Source of the DNA: PALSA-612 sp035652235
GTDB lineage: Bacteria; Actinomycetota; Thermoleophilia; Gaiellales; Gaiellaceae
Assembly: GCA_035652235.1 (NCBI GenBank)
Contig: DASREE010000059.1
Coordinates: forward strand, 6,741 to 70,740
Length of the DNA: 64,000 nt
Direction of reading: 5' to 3'
Positions 1 through 8,242 of this stretch are shown here, piece after piece. The notes under the pieces are model-generated. The model made no database searches, was not told the origin of the DNA, and worked only from the letters and a program-made list of their open reading frames with translations. The position numbers and the translations under genes were made by a program. Within the stretch, counting starts at the first letter, position 1; the number at the start of each line of letters is the position of its first letter.

Positions 1-220
1 CGCCGGACTGGCGCGCCGCCTGCAGCACGGCCGTGATGTTCAGGTAGCTGTCGCGGGCGTGAGGCGGGCCGATGCAGATCGCCTCGTCCGCCCGCCGCAC
101 GTGCAGCGCGTCCTGGTCGGCCGTCGAGTAGACGGCGACGGCGGCGAGGCGAAGCTCGTGGCAGGCACGGATGACGCGGAGCGCGATCTCACCCCGGTTC
201 GCGACGAGGACCTTGTGCAC
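1..220 (-). CDS. accC: Biotin carboxylase subunit, N-terminal part (cut by window edge)
   Basis: The reverse strand from a GTG at 220 reads VHKVLVANRGEIALRVIRAC, the standard opening of the ATP-grasp biotin carboxylase subunit, followed by a Rossmann-like N-domain with AVYSTADQDALHVRRADEA. About 73 residues are visible; the ATP-grasp core lies beyond base 1. Family knowledge: the enzyme carboxylates the biotin on its carrier protein using ATP and bicarbonate. It follows the carrier gene by only 12 bases in the same reading frame, so the two are clearly co-translated. Its partner carboxyltransferase is not the usual AccA/AccD or PccB here but most likely the PxpB/PxpC pair upstream in the operon. 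The GTG was chosen because the frame upstream closes at the carrier's stop within five codons. Confidence 0.93.
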   Translation of the reverse strand, partial: MHKVLVANRGEIALRVIRACHELRLAAVAVYSTADQDALHVRRADEAICIGPPHARDSYLNITAVLQAARQSG

Positions 221-232
221 GTGCGGCGCGGC

Positions 233-475
233 TCAGCCGTCGTCGAGGGCGATGATGTCCTGCCCGGCGTCGACGAGATCCTCGTTCTCGACCAGGAAGC
301 GGGCCACCACCCCGGCGGCGTCGCTCGGGATCTCGTGGAAGCTCTTCATGATCTCGACGAGCCCGACGACGTCACCCGGCTCGACCCGGTCGCCCTCGCT
401 CACGTACGGGTCTGCCTGCGGGTTCGGCCGCCGGTAGAAGGTGCCGGGCAGCGGGGACTTGATCGTTCGCTCCAT
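233..475 (-). CDS. accB: Biotin carboxyl carrier protein (short form)
   Basis: An 80-residue protein that consists of the biotinyl domain alone: it starts MERTIKSPLPGTFYRRP and carries the biotinylation motif EIMKSFHEI, with the biotin-accepting lysine at about residue 44. Ordinary AccB proteins are about twice as long and have a flexible Pro/Ala arm before this domain, which is absent here. Such short stand-alone carriers are typical of the accBC genes found next to pxpB/pxpC. The carrier shuttles carboxybiotin from AccC to a carboxyltransferase. It lies between PxpC (28 bases upstream) and AccC, in one minus-strand operon that also contains biotin synthase, a logical supplier of its prosthetic group. 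Confidence 0.93.
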   Translation of the reverse strand: MERTIKSPLPGTFYRRPNPQADPYVSEGDRVEPGDVVGLVEIMKSFHEIPSDAAGVVARFLVENEDLVDAGQDIIALDDG

Positions 476-503
476 CAGGGTCGCTCCATCCTGGTCGCTC
501 GGT

Positions 504-1484
504 TCAGGCCGGCTCGAGGCTCGCCTCGCTCAGCGTCTCGTCCAGGGCGCGGTCGGCGGCGATCGCCTCGTCGATCGTCACCTCGCGGAAGCGCACCGTG
601 TCGCCGACCGGGCGGAACTGGCCGATCTTCCACAAGTCGGCGTGGATGACCGTCGCGCAGACGACGAAGCCGCCGGCGGTGGGGCCGTCCGGGCCGAGGA
701 TGACGGGCAGGTCGCCGTTGACGTTGATCGCCCCGACCGGGTAGCTGTTGTCGAGGATGTTCGAGGGATGCCCGCCCGCGATCCCGCCGCCTCGCCGCGC
801 CCACTGGAAGCGGTGCGACTCGAGGCGGATGCCGGTCCGGTTCGAGTTGCGGTCGACCGGCCACGGCCGCCCGAACAGCGTCTCCATGTCCGCCTCCGTC
901 AGGTAGTCGGGCGCCGCCTGCGGGCCGCGCATGGCGCGCACCTCCCACTCGCGCGAGTACGCGGGCCGCGCCTCGACGCGGAAGCGCCGGCCGGCGCCGT
1001 CCCGGCTGGGCTCTCCCAGCGGCAGCCGGTCGCCCTGCCGGAGCGCCCGTCCCTCCAGCCCACCGAGCGCGCCCATCGTGTAGGTCGAGCGCGAGCCGAA
1101 CAGCACCGGCACGTCGACGCCGCCGTCGACTGCCAGGTAGAGGCGGAAGCCGGGGCCGGGCGCGATGCCGACCGCGAGCTCCGAGCCGGCGGGCACGCGC
1201 CGGCTCTCCCACAGCGGCACGGGCTCCCCCTCCAGCGTGACGGGCGCCTGCGCGCCGCAGATCGCGAGCGTCGCCTCCCCGTGGAAGCGCAGGCCGACGT
1301 TGCCGAGCGTGATCTCGAGGCCGGCCGCGCCCTCCTCGTTGCCGACGAGCAGGTTGGCCGCGCGCAGCGCGAAGTGGTCCATCGGCCCGGCTGGGAAGAA
1401 GCCCTGCGCGAGCATCCCACGGCGGCCGGGGTAGTCCTGCACCGTCGTCTGGATGCCACCCTGGAGGACCTCGATCGACCTCAT
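504..1484 (-). CDS. pxpC: 5-oxoprolinase subunit C / carboxyltransferase-like (KipA, allophanate hydrolase subunit 2 family)
   Basis: A 326-residue protein opening MRSIEVLQGGIQTTVQDYPG, the hallmark start of the KipA/AHS2 family; GPMDHFALRAANLLVGN and the later GFVVCATVIHADLWKIGQ stretch are also characteristic. The reading frame is open further upstream, but the ATG at 1484 gives the family N-terminus, so it was chosen. PxpC with PxpB and PxpA forms the ATP-dependent 5-oxoprolinase. The PxpB-PxpC pair is also homologous to the carboxyltransferase domain of urea carboxylase. Presence of biotin carrier and biotin carboxylase genes directly downstream makes a carboxylase role plausible. It starts 20 bases after pxpB. 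Confidence 0.9.
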   Translation of the reverse strand: MRSIEVLQGGIQTTVQDYPGRRGMLAQGFFPAGPMDHFALRAANLLVGNEEGAAGLEITLGNVGLRFHGEATLAICGAQAPVTLEGEPVPLWESRRVPAGSELAVGIAPGPGFRLYLAVDGGVDVPVLFGSRSTYTMGALGGLEGRALRQGDRLPLGEPSRDGAGRRFRVEARPAYSREWEVRAMRGPQAAPDYLTEADMETLFGRPWPVDRNSNRTGIRLESHRFQWARRGGGIAGGHPSNILDNSYPVGAINVNGDLPVILGPDGPTAGGFVVCATVIHADLWKIGQFRPVGDTVRFREVTIDEAIAADRALDETLSEASLEPA

Positions 1485-1503
1485 GGCACCGCCTCGGTCA
1501 ACG

Positions 1504-2478
1504 TCATGGCACCGGCGTCCGCGCCGCCGCCTGCTCGCGCCGGCGGCTTCGCTCCTCCGCCTCGTCCGCCACCGTCGCCGCCCACTCGAGGTAGGCGCCG
1601 ACGTCGAACGGCGCGTCCTCGATTCGGTAGCGGTAGACATCCGCGTGCACCTCCTCGAAGCGCCGCAGGAGCTCGTCCTCCTCCACCCGGTGGAACTTCA
1701 CCCGGTCGCCTGCGCGCAGGAGCAGCGGGTTGTCGCGGAAGGCGGCGTTGCGGGCGCGGATGTCGTAGATCGGCAGCGTGCGGCCGATGAGCTGGTAGCC
1801 GCCGGCCGACTCGACCGGGTAGATCGCGTAGCAGGGGCCGCCGATCCCGAGCGCCCCCTCCGGCGTCCACGTCCTCGTCGGGTTGTACTTCGGCACGAAG
1901 ATCGCGTCGCGCGGGTCGAGCGGGAACATGAACGGCAGCCCGGGGAAGAAGCCGATGAAGGCCGCCCACTGCTCGGTCGCGAGCACGAGCTCGTACAGCT
2001 CGTCCCGGTCGCGCAGGCCGTTGTAGCGAACGACGTAGTCGACGTTCGTGCCACCCTCGGCGTTCGGCGCATCCTTGCGGATCGAGTGCGCGTAGCGCTC
2101 GACCGCCGCACGCGTCTGCGAGTCGTCGAAGGCGAGCGGCAGGTGGACGACGCGGCTGGGGATGATCATCGACCGCTCCGACTCGAGCCCCTCGTGCACC
2201 TGCTGCAGGTGGCGGACGAGCTCGGCCGTCGACAGCTCGCGCGGGTCGTAGCTGACGAGCATCGAGCGAAAGCCGGGGGCGGTCTCGATCAGGCCGGGCG
2301 GCCGCCGCTCGGCAAGGGCCTCGTTCGCGGCCAGGGCGAAGAAGTTGAGCGCCAGGTCGAACACCATCTCCCCGTACTCGACGAGCACGGCACGGTCGCC
2401 GGCGTAGCGGTAGGTGATGCTCGGCTTCCCCTCCTGCGCTGCCTGCTCGGCGATCACCGCCGACACCGCGGATCTCAT
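1504..2478 (-). CDS. pxpB: 5-oxoprolinase subunit B (KipI, allophanate hydrolase subunit 1 family), long form
   Basis: A 324-residue AHS1/KipI-family protein with ITYRYAGDRAVLVEYGE at the N-terminus and the conserved block FIGFFPGLPFMFPLDPRD, plus GGPCYAIYPVESAGGYQLIG. These are the signature segments of the family. It is clearly longer than typical KipI proteins of about 240 residues: there is an N-terminal extension of about 20 residues and a charged C-terminal tail rich in Glu and Arg. It works with PxpC. It sits 12 bases after pxpA and 19 bases before pxpC. The start at 2478 is the only ATG before the domain; some of the N-terminal extension may not be translated. Confidence 0.9.
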   Translation of the reverse strand: MRSAVSAVIAEQAAQEGKPSITYRYAGDRAVLVEYGEMVFDLALNFFALAANEALAERRPPGLIETAPGFRSMLVSYDPRELSTAELVRHLQQVHEGLESERSMIIPSRVVHLPLAFDDSQTRAAVERYAHSIRKDAPNAEGGTNVDYVVRYNGLRDRDELYELVLATEQWAAFIGFFPGLPFMFPLDPRDAIFVPKYNPTRTWTPEGALGIGGPCYAIYPVESAGGYQLIGRTLPIYDIRARNAAFRDNPLLLRAGDRVKFHRVEEDELLRRFEEVHADVYRYRIEDAPFDVGAYLEWAATVADEAEERSRRREQAAARTPVP

Positions 2479-2490
2479 CGGCGCGCGATC

Positions 2491-3264
2491 CTACCCGGCC
2501 GCCGCCGCTCGCAGGGCGGCGAGCGGCGCCAGCTCGATGCCGGCCGCGGCGAGCGCGCCGCGGATGGCGGCCGCGATCGCGGGCGCGTTCGGCGCGTCGC
2601 CGTGCACGCAGATGCTCTCGACGCGGAGCTCGAGCTCGGCCCCCTCGACGGTGCGCACCTTGCCCTCGCGCGCCAGCCGGACGGCGCGCTCGCCCATCTC
2701 GGCCGGGTCGCGGAGCTGCTTCACCCGCTCGAGCACGAGCTTGCCGGCCGCGTCGTAGTCGAGGTCGACGTACCCCTCGGGGACGAACGGCACGCCCGCC
2801 CGCGCCGCCGCCGGCCCGACGTCGGGCGGCATGAGCAGGATCACGTCCGGCCCGAGCTCGGCCACCGCCTCGGCGACCGCCTGGGCGTGCTCCTCGCTGT
2901 CGACGATCGAGGTGTACAGGGCGCCGTGCGGCTTCACGTGCTGCAGCCTGCCGCCGGCCGCCTCCGCGAAGGCGCGGATCGCGCCCGCCTGGTAGAGGAC
3001 GTAGTCCTGGATCTCCTCGGGTGTGGCCGCCAGCCGCCGGCGGCCGAAGCCGATCAGGTCGGGGTAGGCGACGTGCGCACCGATCCCGACGCCGTGCTCG
3101 AGCGCGAGCGCCACCGTCCGGCGCATCACGTGCGGGTCGCCGCCGTGGAAGCCGCAGGCGATGTTGGCGGAGGTGAGGTGCGGCATCAGCGCGGCGTCGT
3201 CCCCGAGCGTCCAGCGCCCGTACGACTCGCCCATGTCCGCGTTCAGGTCGATCCTCGCCGTCAT
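2491..3264 (-). CDS. pxpA: 5-oxoprolinase subunit A (LamB/YcsF family)
   Basis: A 257-residue protein beginning MTARIDLNADMGESYGRW and containing NIACGFHGGDPHVM, IGAHVAYPDLIGFGRR and HVKPHGALY, all diagnostic of the LamB/YcsF family of metal-dependent TIM-barrel-like hydrolases. Length matches the family (about 250). PxpA supplies the ring-opening activity of the PxpABC 5-oxoprolinase, which converts 5-oxo-L-proline to glutamate with ATP. It begins four bases after biotin synthase ends. Whether its substrate here is 5-oxoproline or another lactam cannot be told, but its position in an island with four unrelated oxoprolinase/hydantoinase pairs is notable. Confidence 0.93.
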   Translation of the reverse strand: MTARIDLNADMGESYGRWTLGDDAALMPHLTSANIACGFHGGDPHVMRRTVALALEHGVGIGAHVAYPDLIGFGRRRLAATPEEIQDYVLYQAGAIRAFAEAAGGRLQHVKPHGALYTSIVDSEEHAQAVAEAVAELGPDVILLMPPDVGPAAARAGVPFVPEGYVDLDYDAAGKLVLERVKQLRDPAEMGERAVRLAREGKVRTVEGAELELRVESICVHGDAPNAPAIAAAIRGALAAAGIELAPLAALRAAAAG

Positions 3265-3268
3265 CGCC

Positions 3269-4270
3269 TCACGCCTCGAGCGCGCACTCCTCGATCTCGA
3301 AGCCGAGGTCGTCGAGCATCGCCCAGTCGGCCTCGGCCGCCTGGCCGGGCGTCGTCAGGTAGTCGCCGACGAAGATCGAGTTGGCCGCGTACAGCGCGAG
3401 CGGCTGCAGCGAGCGCAGGTTCACCTCGCGGCCCCCGGCGACGCGGATCTCCTTCGTCGGGCAGGCGAGGCGAAGCAGCGCCAGGATCTTCAGGCAGCGG
3501 CGAGGGTCGAGCTCGCTCGTCCCCTCGAGCGGGGTTCCGGGCACCGCGTGCAGGAAGTTGACCGGGATGGAGTCGGCGTCGAGCTCGCGCAGCGCGAAGG
3601 CGACGTCGACGACCTGGTCGTCCGTCTCGCCCATACCCGCGATGAAGCCGGCGCAGGGGGAGATGCCCGCCTCCTTCACCGCCTCGATCGTCGCCACGCG
3701 GTCCTCGTAGCGGTGCGTCGTCGTGATGCGGGCGTGGTGGCTCGCGGCCGTGTTCAGGTTGTGGTTGTAGCGGTCGACGCCCGCCGCCGCGAGCTCGCGC
3801 GCCTGCTCGGCGCTGAGCAGGCCGAGGCAGGCGCAAACCTTCATCGGCAGCTCGTCCTTGATCCGCCGCACCGCGGCCGTCACCTCGCGCAGCTCGCGCG
3901 CGCTCGGGCCGCGGCCGCTCGCGACGATGCAGTACGTGCGCGCCTTCCGTGCCCACGCCTCGCGGGCGCCCTCGACGAGCACGTCCGCCGCGAGCAGGGA
4001 GTACTTCGGCACCGGGGCGGTGGAGACGACCGACTGCGAGCAGTAGCCGCAGTCCTCCGGGCAGATGCCGCTCTTGGCGTTGACGATCATGTTCAGCTTG
4101 ACCGCGACGCCGAAGTGCGCGCGGCGGACGCGGAAGGCGGCGTCGAGCAGGGCGAGGAGCTCGTCGTCCGGTGCCTGCAGCACGGCGAGCGCGTCCGCGC
4201 GCGCGAGCCGCTCGCCGGCGAGCGCGCGCTCGGCGAGCTCGGCCCAGGTCGGTGTCAGGGTGGCGGCCAC
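3269..4270 (-). CDS. bioB: Biotin synthase (radical SAM)
   Basis: A 333-residue protein containing the radical-SAM cluster motif GICPEDCGYCSQS with cysteines at about residues 70, 74 and 77, the YNHNLNT segment and SIPVNFLHAVPGTPLEG, all characteristic of biotin synthase. It inserts sulfur into dethiobiotin. The frame is open upstream, but the GTG at 4270 (VAATLTPTWAELAERAL) fits the family length and leaves seven bases after the PucR gene. No other bio genes are adjacent. Instead bioB is the second gene of an operon that ends in a biotin carrier protein and biotin carboxylase, so its likely job is to secure biotin for that carboxylase. Confidence 0.95.
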   Translation of the reverse strand: MAATLTPTWAELAERALAGERLARADALAVLQAPDDELLALLDAAFRVRRAHFGVAVKLNMIVNAKSGICPEDCGYCSQSVVSTAPVPKYSLLAADVLVEGAREAWARKARTYCIVASGRGPSARELREVTAAVRRIKDELPMKVCACLGLLSAEQARELAAAGVDRYNHNLNTAASHHARITTTHRYEDRVATIEAVKEAGISPCAGFIAGMGETDDQVVDVAFALRELDADSIPVNFLHAVPGTPLEGTSELDPRRCLKILALLRLACPTKEIRVAGGREVNLRSLQPLALYAANSIFVGDYLTTPGQAAEADWAMLDDLGFEIEECALEA

Positions 4271-4277
4271 CGGGGGA

Positions 4278-5777
4278 TTATCGAGGTCGGGGCAGGCTCG
4301 CGGCAATTGCCGGCGCCTGTGCGCTGCGCTGACGGGAGGCGGCGGGGCGCCGCCCGAGCACCTGCAGCGCCTTGACGGCGAGCCACAGCTCCATGCGGTC
4401 GGACGGGTTGTCCGGATGGCGCCCGGTACGCTCGTACAGGCGATCCATCCGGTAGCGGAGCGTGTGCCGGTGCACGCCCAGGCGATCGGCCGCGTCGCTC
4501 CAGCGGCAGCCGCAGTCGAGCAGCACGCCGAGCGAGTCGACCAGCGACGGGGCGCACGCCGCATCGCCGAGCACACGGTCGACGAACGCCTCGAGCGCCG
4601 CGTCCGGCAGGCCGAGAATCAGCTCGAGCGGCCCGAGGTCGCGGTACGAGCCGACGGGCGCGGCGGCCTCGACCGAGACGCGCGCCTCGAGCAGGCTGCG
4701 CCCGAGCCCGCGGCCCACGGCCGGCCGCCCGACGCCGATGCGCGCGACGCCGTCGAGCGACGCCAGCCGGTCGGCGAGCGCGAGCACGTCGTGCTCGTCG
4801 CCCGCCTGCACGAGGAGGGCGGCGCTCTCCCGGCGCGCGGCCGAGAGATGCGGGAGGTCGCTGGCCAGGAGCTCGCGTGAGAGCTCCTGCCGCAGCCGCT
4901 CGCTCGAGACGCCGGGCAGCGGCTCGGCGACGAGGGACGCGCACGGCCGGTCCGGGTCGAGCCCGAACGCCGCCAGCCGGCGAGCGACGGTGCGGTCCTC
5001 GAGCCGGTCGTGCTCGAGGTCCTCGAACAGGTCGCCGGCGAGGCGCAGCTCGGTTGCGGACACGGCCCGGCGCCGTTGCAGCTCGAACGCGACCGCGGTC
5101 TGCCCGTGATGGAGGACGAGCAGGTCGTACTCGCCGAAGGGCTCGCCGCCGCGCGCCGCCTGCAGCGTCGCCGCCGCGTCGCCGTGGCCTCCGACCGGGA
5201 GCTCGAGCGCCCCCTCGAAGGAGAACGGCAACCGTCCGCGCTCGGCGAGGACGCGGCCGGCGCCGTCGAGGACGCGCAGGTTGCAGCCGAGGCGCTCGTA
5301 GAGGACGTCGAGCAGCGTGTCGAGCCCGCCGCCGGCGAGCACGATCTCGGCGAGGCGCTCGTGGACGGCGAGCGCGTCCGTCATCAGCTCGAGCTGCTCG
5401 CTCGCCAGGTGCGAGAACCCCACCTTGGTCACGGCGATGAACGGGAGCTCGTACGGAATGGTCAGCACCGGGAAGCCGAGCCGGTCGGCGGCGGCGGCCA
5501 TGGCCCTCGGCACGCAGTCGAAGTCGAAGCCGATGCCGAACCCGAGCCCGGCGAGTCCCGCGGCCGCGAGTCGTCGCACGTAGGCGACCTGGCGCGCGGG
5601 GGAGTCGCCCACGCCGAGACCGGTCGTGAGCAGCAGCTCGCCGCCTTCGAGCCACGGCGTCGGGTCGCGCAGCTCCGACACGTGGATCCAGCGCACCCGG
5701 TTGTCGAGGCCGGCCTCGCCCGCGGCCAGGCCGATCCCGAGCCCGGGCATGTCGACGATGTCGCGGATTCTCAGCAT
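4278..5777 (-). CDS. PucR family transcriptional regulator
   Basis: A 499-residue protein with the PucR N-terminal domain (MLRIRDIVDMPGLG, then WLEGGELLLTTGLG) and the PucR C-terminal helix-turn-helix (GCRWSDAADRLGVHRHTLRYRMDRLYERTG, shown in part around residues 425-455). The middle resembles the GAF/GGDEF-like linker of the family. PucR-type proteins activate purine, allantoin and other nitrogen-compound catabolic genes in response to a ligand. It is the first gene of the bioB-pxpABC-accBC operon and faces the first hyuAB operon across 338 bases that hold a promoter and a pair of inverted boxes, so it probably controls both sides. The C-terminal tail after residue 470 is Ala/Arg-rich and not conserved-looking. 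Confidence 0.9.
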   Translation of the reverse strand: MLRIRDIVDMPGLGIGLAAGEAGLDNRVRWIHVSELRDPTPWLEGGELLLTTGLGVGDSPARQVAYVRRLAAAGLAGLGFGIGFDFDCVPRAMAAAADRLGFPVLTIPYELPFIAVTKVGFSHLASEQLELMTDALAVHERLAEIVLAGGGLDTLLDVLYERLGCNLRVLDGAGRVLAERGRLPFSFEGALELPVGGHGDAAATLQAARGGEPFGEYDLLVLHHGQTAVAFELQRRRAVSATELRLAGDLFEDLEHDRLEDRTVARRLAAFGLDPDRPCASLVAEPLPGVSSERLRQELSRELLASDLPHLSAARRESAALLVQAGDEHDVLALADRLASLDGVARIGVGRPAVGRGLGRSLLEARVSVEAAAPVGSYRDLGPLELILGLPDAALEAFVDRVLGDAACAPSLVDSLGVLLDCGCRWSDAADRLGVHRHTLRYRMDRLYERTGRHPDNPSDRMELWLAVKALQVLGRRPAASRQRSAQAPAIAASLPRPR

Positions 5778-5794
5778 CGATGCTCCGTTTGGAC

Positions 5795-5806
5795 CGACGG
5801 GCCAAT
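5795..5806 (+). promoter_or_regulatory. Candidate PucR operator box 1 (CGACGGGCCAAT)
   Basis: The 12-base box lies 18 bases upstream of the pucR start codon and recurs in inverted orientation at 5937-5948 with one mismatch. It is also flanked by a small dyad TTGG...CCAA (5789-5805). The placement at both ends of a divergent intergenic region beside a regulator gene suggests an operator pair; binding is inferred only. Confidence 0.4.
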
Positions 5807-5933
5807 GAGCCTACGCCCGCGAGGCAGGCGGCGACAAGTCGACCGCACGCGCAAGCCGGACTGGGAGGGTGATCGCCGCCGGTGCTGGCCACCGTGTCCA
5901 GACAGCGGGCGTGGGCTTGCTCCCCGGTGTCGG

Positions 5934-5962
5934 TTGATCGGCCCGTCGCGCTCCCCCATAAT
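5934..5962 (+). promoter_or_regulatory. Promoter for hyuA operon (TTGATC-17-CATAAT) overlapping box 2
   Basis: TTGATC at 5934-5939 and CATAAT at 5957-5962 are separated by exactly 17 bases, a good sigma-70-type arrangement. The second copy of the inverted box (ATCGGCCCGTCG, 5937-5948) overlaps the -35 element, placing a regulator directly at this promoter. Transcription would start near 5969. Confidence 0.5.
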
Positions 5963-6115
5963 CGCGCGAGGGGGTCGTCCGTCGTCGGCGACCCGGAGAC
6001 CGGGGACGGGGAGCTCGGAGCTGAGGTCGACTGTGTGCAGCGGCGGAGACGCGGTGTCTGTGCGCCAGCCAGGCAGCTGCGGCGCGCTGCGGCCGGCCGG
6101 AGGTCCGGCGCGCTG

Positions 6116-8242
6116 ATGGGCTTCCGCGTCTCGGTCGACACAGGCGGCACGTTCACGGACGTCGTCGTCGCCGACGAGCAGGGAGTCCTGCACCTGGCGA
6201 AGGCGCCGACCGACCTCGAGCGTGCCTTCCAGAGCATCGAGGAGGGCCTCGCGCAGCTCGCGCCCGAGCTCGGCGTCAGCGTGCCCGAGCTGCTCGCGCG
6301 CACGGACGCGTTCACGTTCGGCACGACGCGGGCGACGAACGCGATCGTCGAGGGCCGAACCGCCCGCACGGCCTTCTTCACGACCGAGGGCTTCCCGGAC
6401 GTCCTGCTTCTGCGCGAGGGGGGCAAGCTCGAGCCGTTCCGCCAGCTTCCCTACCCGCCGCCGTACGTCCCCCGCTTCCTCACCTTCGAGATCCGCGAGC
6501 GCATCGACTCGGAGGGCGACGTCTTCCTCCCGCTCGACGAGGGAAGCGTGCTCGCGGCGATCGAGCAGGCGAGGTCGCTCGGTGCCGAGGCGGTCGCCGT
6601 CTGCCTGCTCTGGTCGATCGTCAACCCGGCGCACGAGCTGCGCGTGGGCGAGCTCATCGAGCAGCAGTGGCCCGGCGTCGCGTACACGCTCTCGCACCGC
6701 CTGAACCCGATCATCCGCGAGTACCGGCGGGCCTCGTCGACCGCCATCGACGCGTCGCTCAAGCCGCTCATGCAGTCGTACCTGCGTACGCTCGAGGAGG
6801 ACCTGCGCCGGGCCGGCCTGCGCGGCCGCATCTTCGTCGCCACCTCCTTCGGCGGCGCCTGGCGGCCGCAGGACGTCGTCGAGCGGCCCGTCTACTCGAT
6901 CGGCTCCGGCCCGTCGATGGCGCCCGTCGCCGCCCTCACCTACGCGCGGGCGGAGCGGCGGGACCCCGCGCCCGACCTGATCGTCTGCGACACCGGCGGC
7001 ACCACCTTCGACGTCGGCCTCGTGTCGGGCGGCGAGATCAACTACGCGGCCGAGACGTGGCTCGGCGGCCGCTGGATCGGGCACATCACCGGCATCCGGG
7101 CGGTGGACGTGAAGTCGATCGGCGCGGGCGGCGGCTCGATCGTCTGGGTCGACCCCGGCGGGCTCCTGCGCGTCGGGCCGCGGAGCGCGGGTGCCGACCC
7201 CGGCCCCGCCTGCTACGGGCACGGGGGCAGCGAGCCGACGGTGACCGATGCCGCCGTCGTGCTCGGCTGGCTCGATCCCGCGTACTTCCTCGGCGGGCGG
7301 CTGCCGCTCGACCCGGAGGCTTCGCGCGCCGCGCTGGAGCGGCGCGTGGCGGCGCCGCTCGGCATGTCCGTGCAGGAGGCCGCCTACGCGGCCGTGACGA
7401 TCGCCAGCGAGAACATCGTCGGCGCCATCCGCGAGCTGACGATCGCGCAGGGGATCGACCCGCGCGAGGTGACGATCGTGGCGGGCGGCGGCGCCTCCGG
7501 CCTGACGATCGTGCCGATCGCGCGGGAGCTCGGGGCACGGCAGGTGCTGCTGCCGTCCACCGCGGGCGCGCTGTCGGCGTGCGGCGCGCTCTACTCGGAC
7601 GTCGTGTCCGAGTTCTCGAAGGCCCGCTACGCGGAGACGCGCTCGCTCGACCGCTCGGCGGTGAACGAGGCGCTCGCCGAGGTGGAGGAGGCCGCGGAGG
7701 CGTTCCTCGCCGGCCTCGCCGACCTGGCGCCGCGCGAGACGCGCACCGAGTTCATGGTCGAGGCGCGCTACCGGGCGCAGGTGTGGGAGCTCGACGTGCC
7801 CGTCCCGCGCCGGCTTCAGACGGACGCGGACGTGGCCGCCGTCGAGGAGGCGTTCCACGCCACGCATGAGCGGGTGTTCGCCGTCCGCGAGCAGGGGCAG
7901 TACCTCGAGTGCCTGCTGTGGAAGGCGCGTGCGACGGCCGTGCTCGACAAGCCGGAGGTGCGCTCGCGGCCCGCGCCCGAGCGGGAGGAGGCGGAGCCCT
8001 CCGACAGCGTCGACGCCTACTTCCGAGAGTCGGGAGAGGTGCCCGTGCCGCGCTACGACGGGGCGCTCCTGCCGCCCGGAAGCAGGATCGAGGGGCCCGC
8101 CGTGATCCGTGAGCCGACGACCACGGTCGTCGTCTACCCGGGCTCGTCGGCGACCGTGACCGAGCTCGGCAACTACCTGCTCGAGGTGGGCGTCGCCCCG
8201 TCCGCGAGCTCGCCCGATCGCGCGCTGGAGGCCGCCCGGTGA
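6116..8242 (+). CDS. Hydantoinase/oxoprolinase subunit A (HyuA family), copy 1
   Basis: A 708-residue ATPase of the hydantoinase A/oxoprolinase family. It opens MGFRVSVDTGGTFTDVVVAD (phosphate-binding loop of the ASKHA fold), has FGTTRATNAIVEG, a second phosphate loop in CDTGGTTFDVGLVSGGE, and the signature IGAGGGSIVWVDPGG followed by GPRSAGADPGPACYG. The ATG at 6116 was chosen because it starts the family motif; the frame is open 234 bases further upstream without similarity. With HyuB it performs ATP-dependent opening of a cyclic amide, or carboxylation as in acetophenone carboxylase relatives; the substrate is unknown. Its stop overlaps the hyuB GTG by four bases. Confidence 0.9.
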   Translation: MGFRVSVDTGGTFTDVVVADEQGVLHLAKAPTDLERAFQSIEEGLAQLAPELGVSVPELLARTDAFTFGTTRATNAIVEGRTARTAFFTTEGFPDVLLLREGGKLEPFRQLPYPPPYVPRFLTFEIRERIDSEGDVFLPLDEGSVLAAIEQARSLGAEAVAVCLLWSIVNPAHELRVGELIEQQWPGVAYTLSHRLNPIIREYRRASSTAIDASLKPLMQSYLRTLEEDLRRAGLRGRIFVATSFGGAWRPQDVVERPVYSIGSGPSMAPVAALTYARAERRDPAPDLIVCDTGGTTFDVGLVSGGEINYAAETWLGGRWIGHITGIRAVDVKSIGAGGGSIVWVDPGGLLRVGPRSAGADPGPACYGHGGSEPTVTDAAVVLGWLDPAYFLGGRLPLDPEASRAALERRVAAPLGMSVQEAAYAAVTIASENIVGAIRELTIAQGIDPREVTIVAGGGASGLTIVPIARELGARQVLLPSTAGALSACGALYSDVVSEFSKARYAETRSLDRSAVNEALAEVEEAAEAFLAGLADLAPRETRTEFMVEARYRAQVWELDVPVPRRLQTDADVAAVEEAFHATHERVFAVREQGQYLECLLWKARATAVLDKPEVRSRPAPEREEAEPSDSVDAYFRESGEVPVPRYDGALLPPGSRIEGPAVIREPTTTVVVYPGSSATVTELGNYLLEVGVAPSASSPDRALEAAR

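Larger units (their letters stand above)
5778..6115. other. Divergent intergenic region between pucR and hyuA
   Basis: This 338-base stretch separates two divergent operons and contains no convincing gene. It holds a good sigma-70-like promoter toward hyuA (5934-5962) and two inverted copies of CGACGGGCCRAT (5795-5806 and 5937-5948). The remaining leader of about 145 bases ahead of hyuA has no recognisable riboswitch. A GGAGG at about 6099-6103 can serve as ribosome binding site for hyuA. Confidence 0.6.

Noticed and set aside
1504..2478. KipI sporulation kinase inhibitor role
   Set aside because: The KipI/KipA names come from Bacillus; with PxpA and biotin carboxylase genes adjacent, an enzymatic subunit is far more likely.
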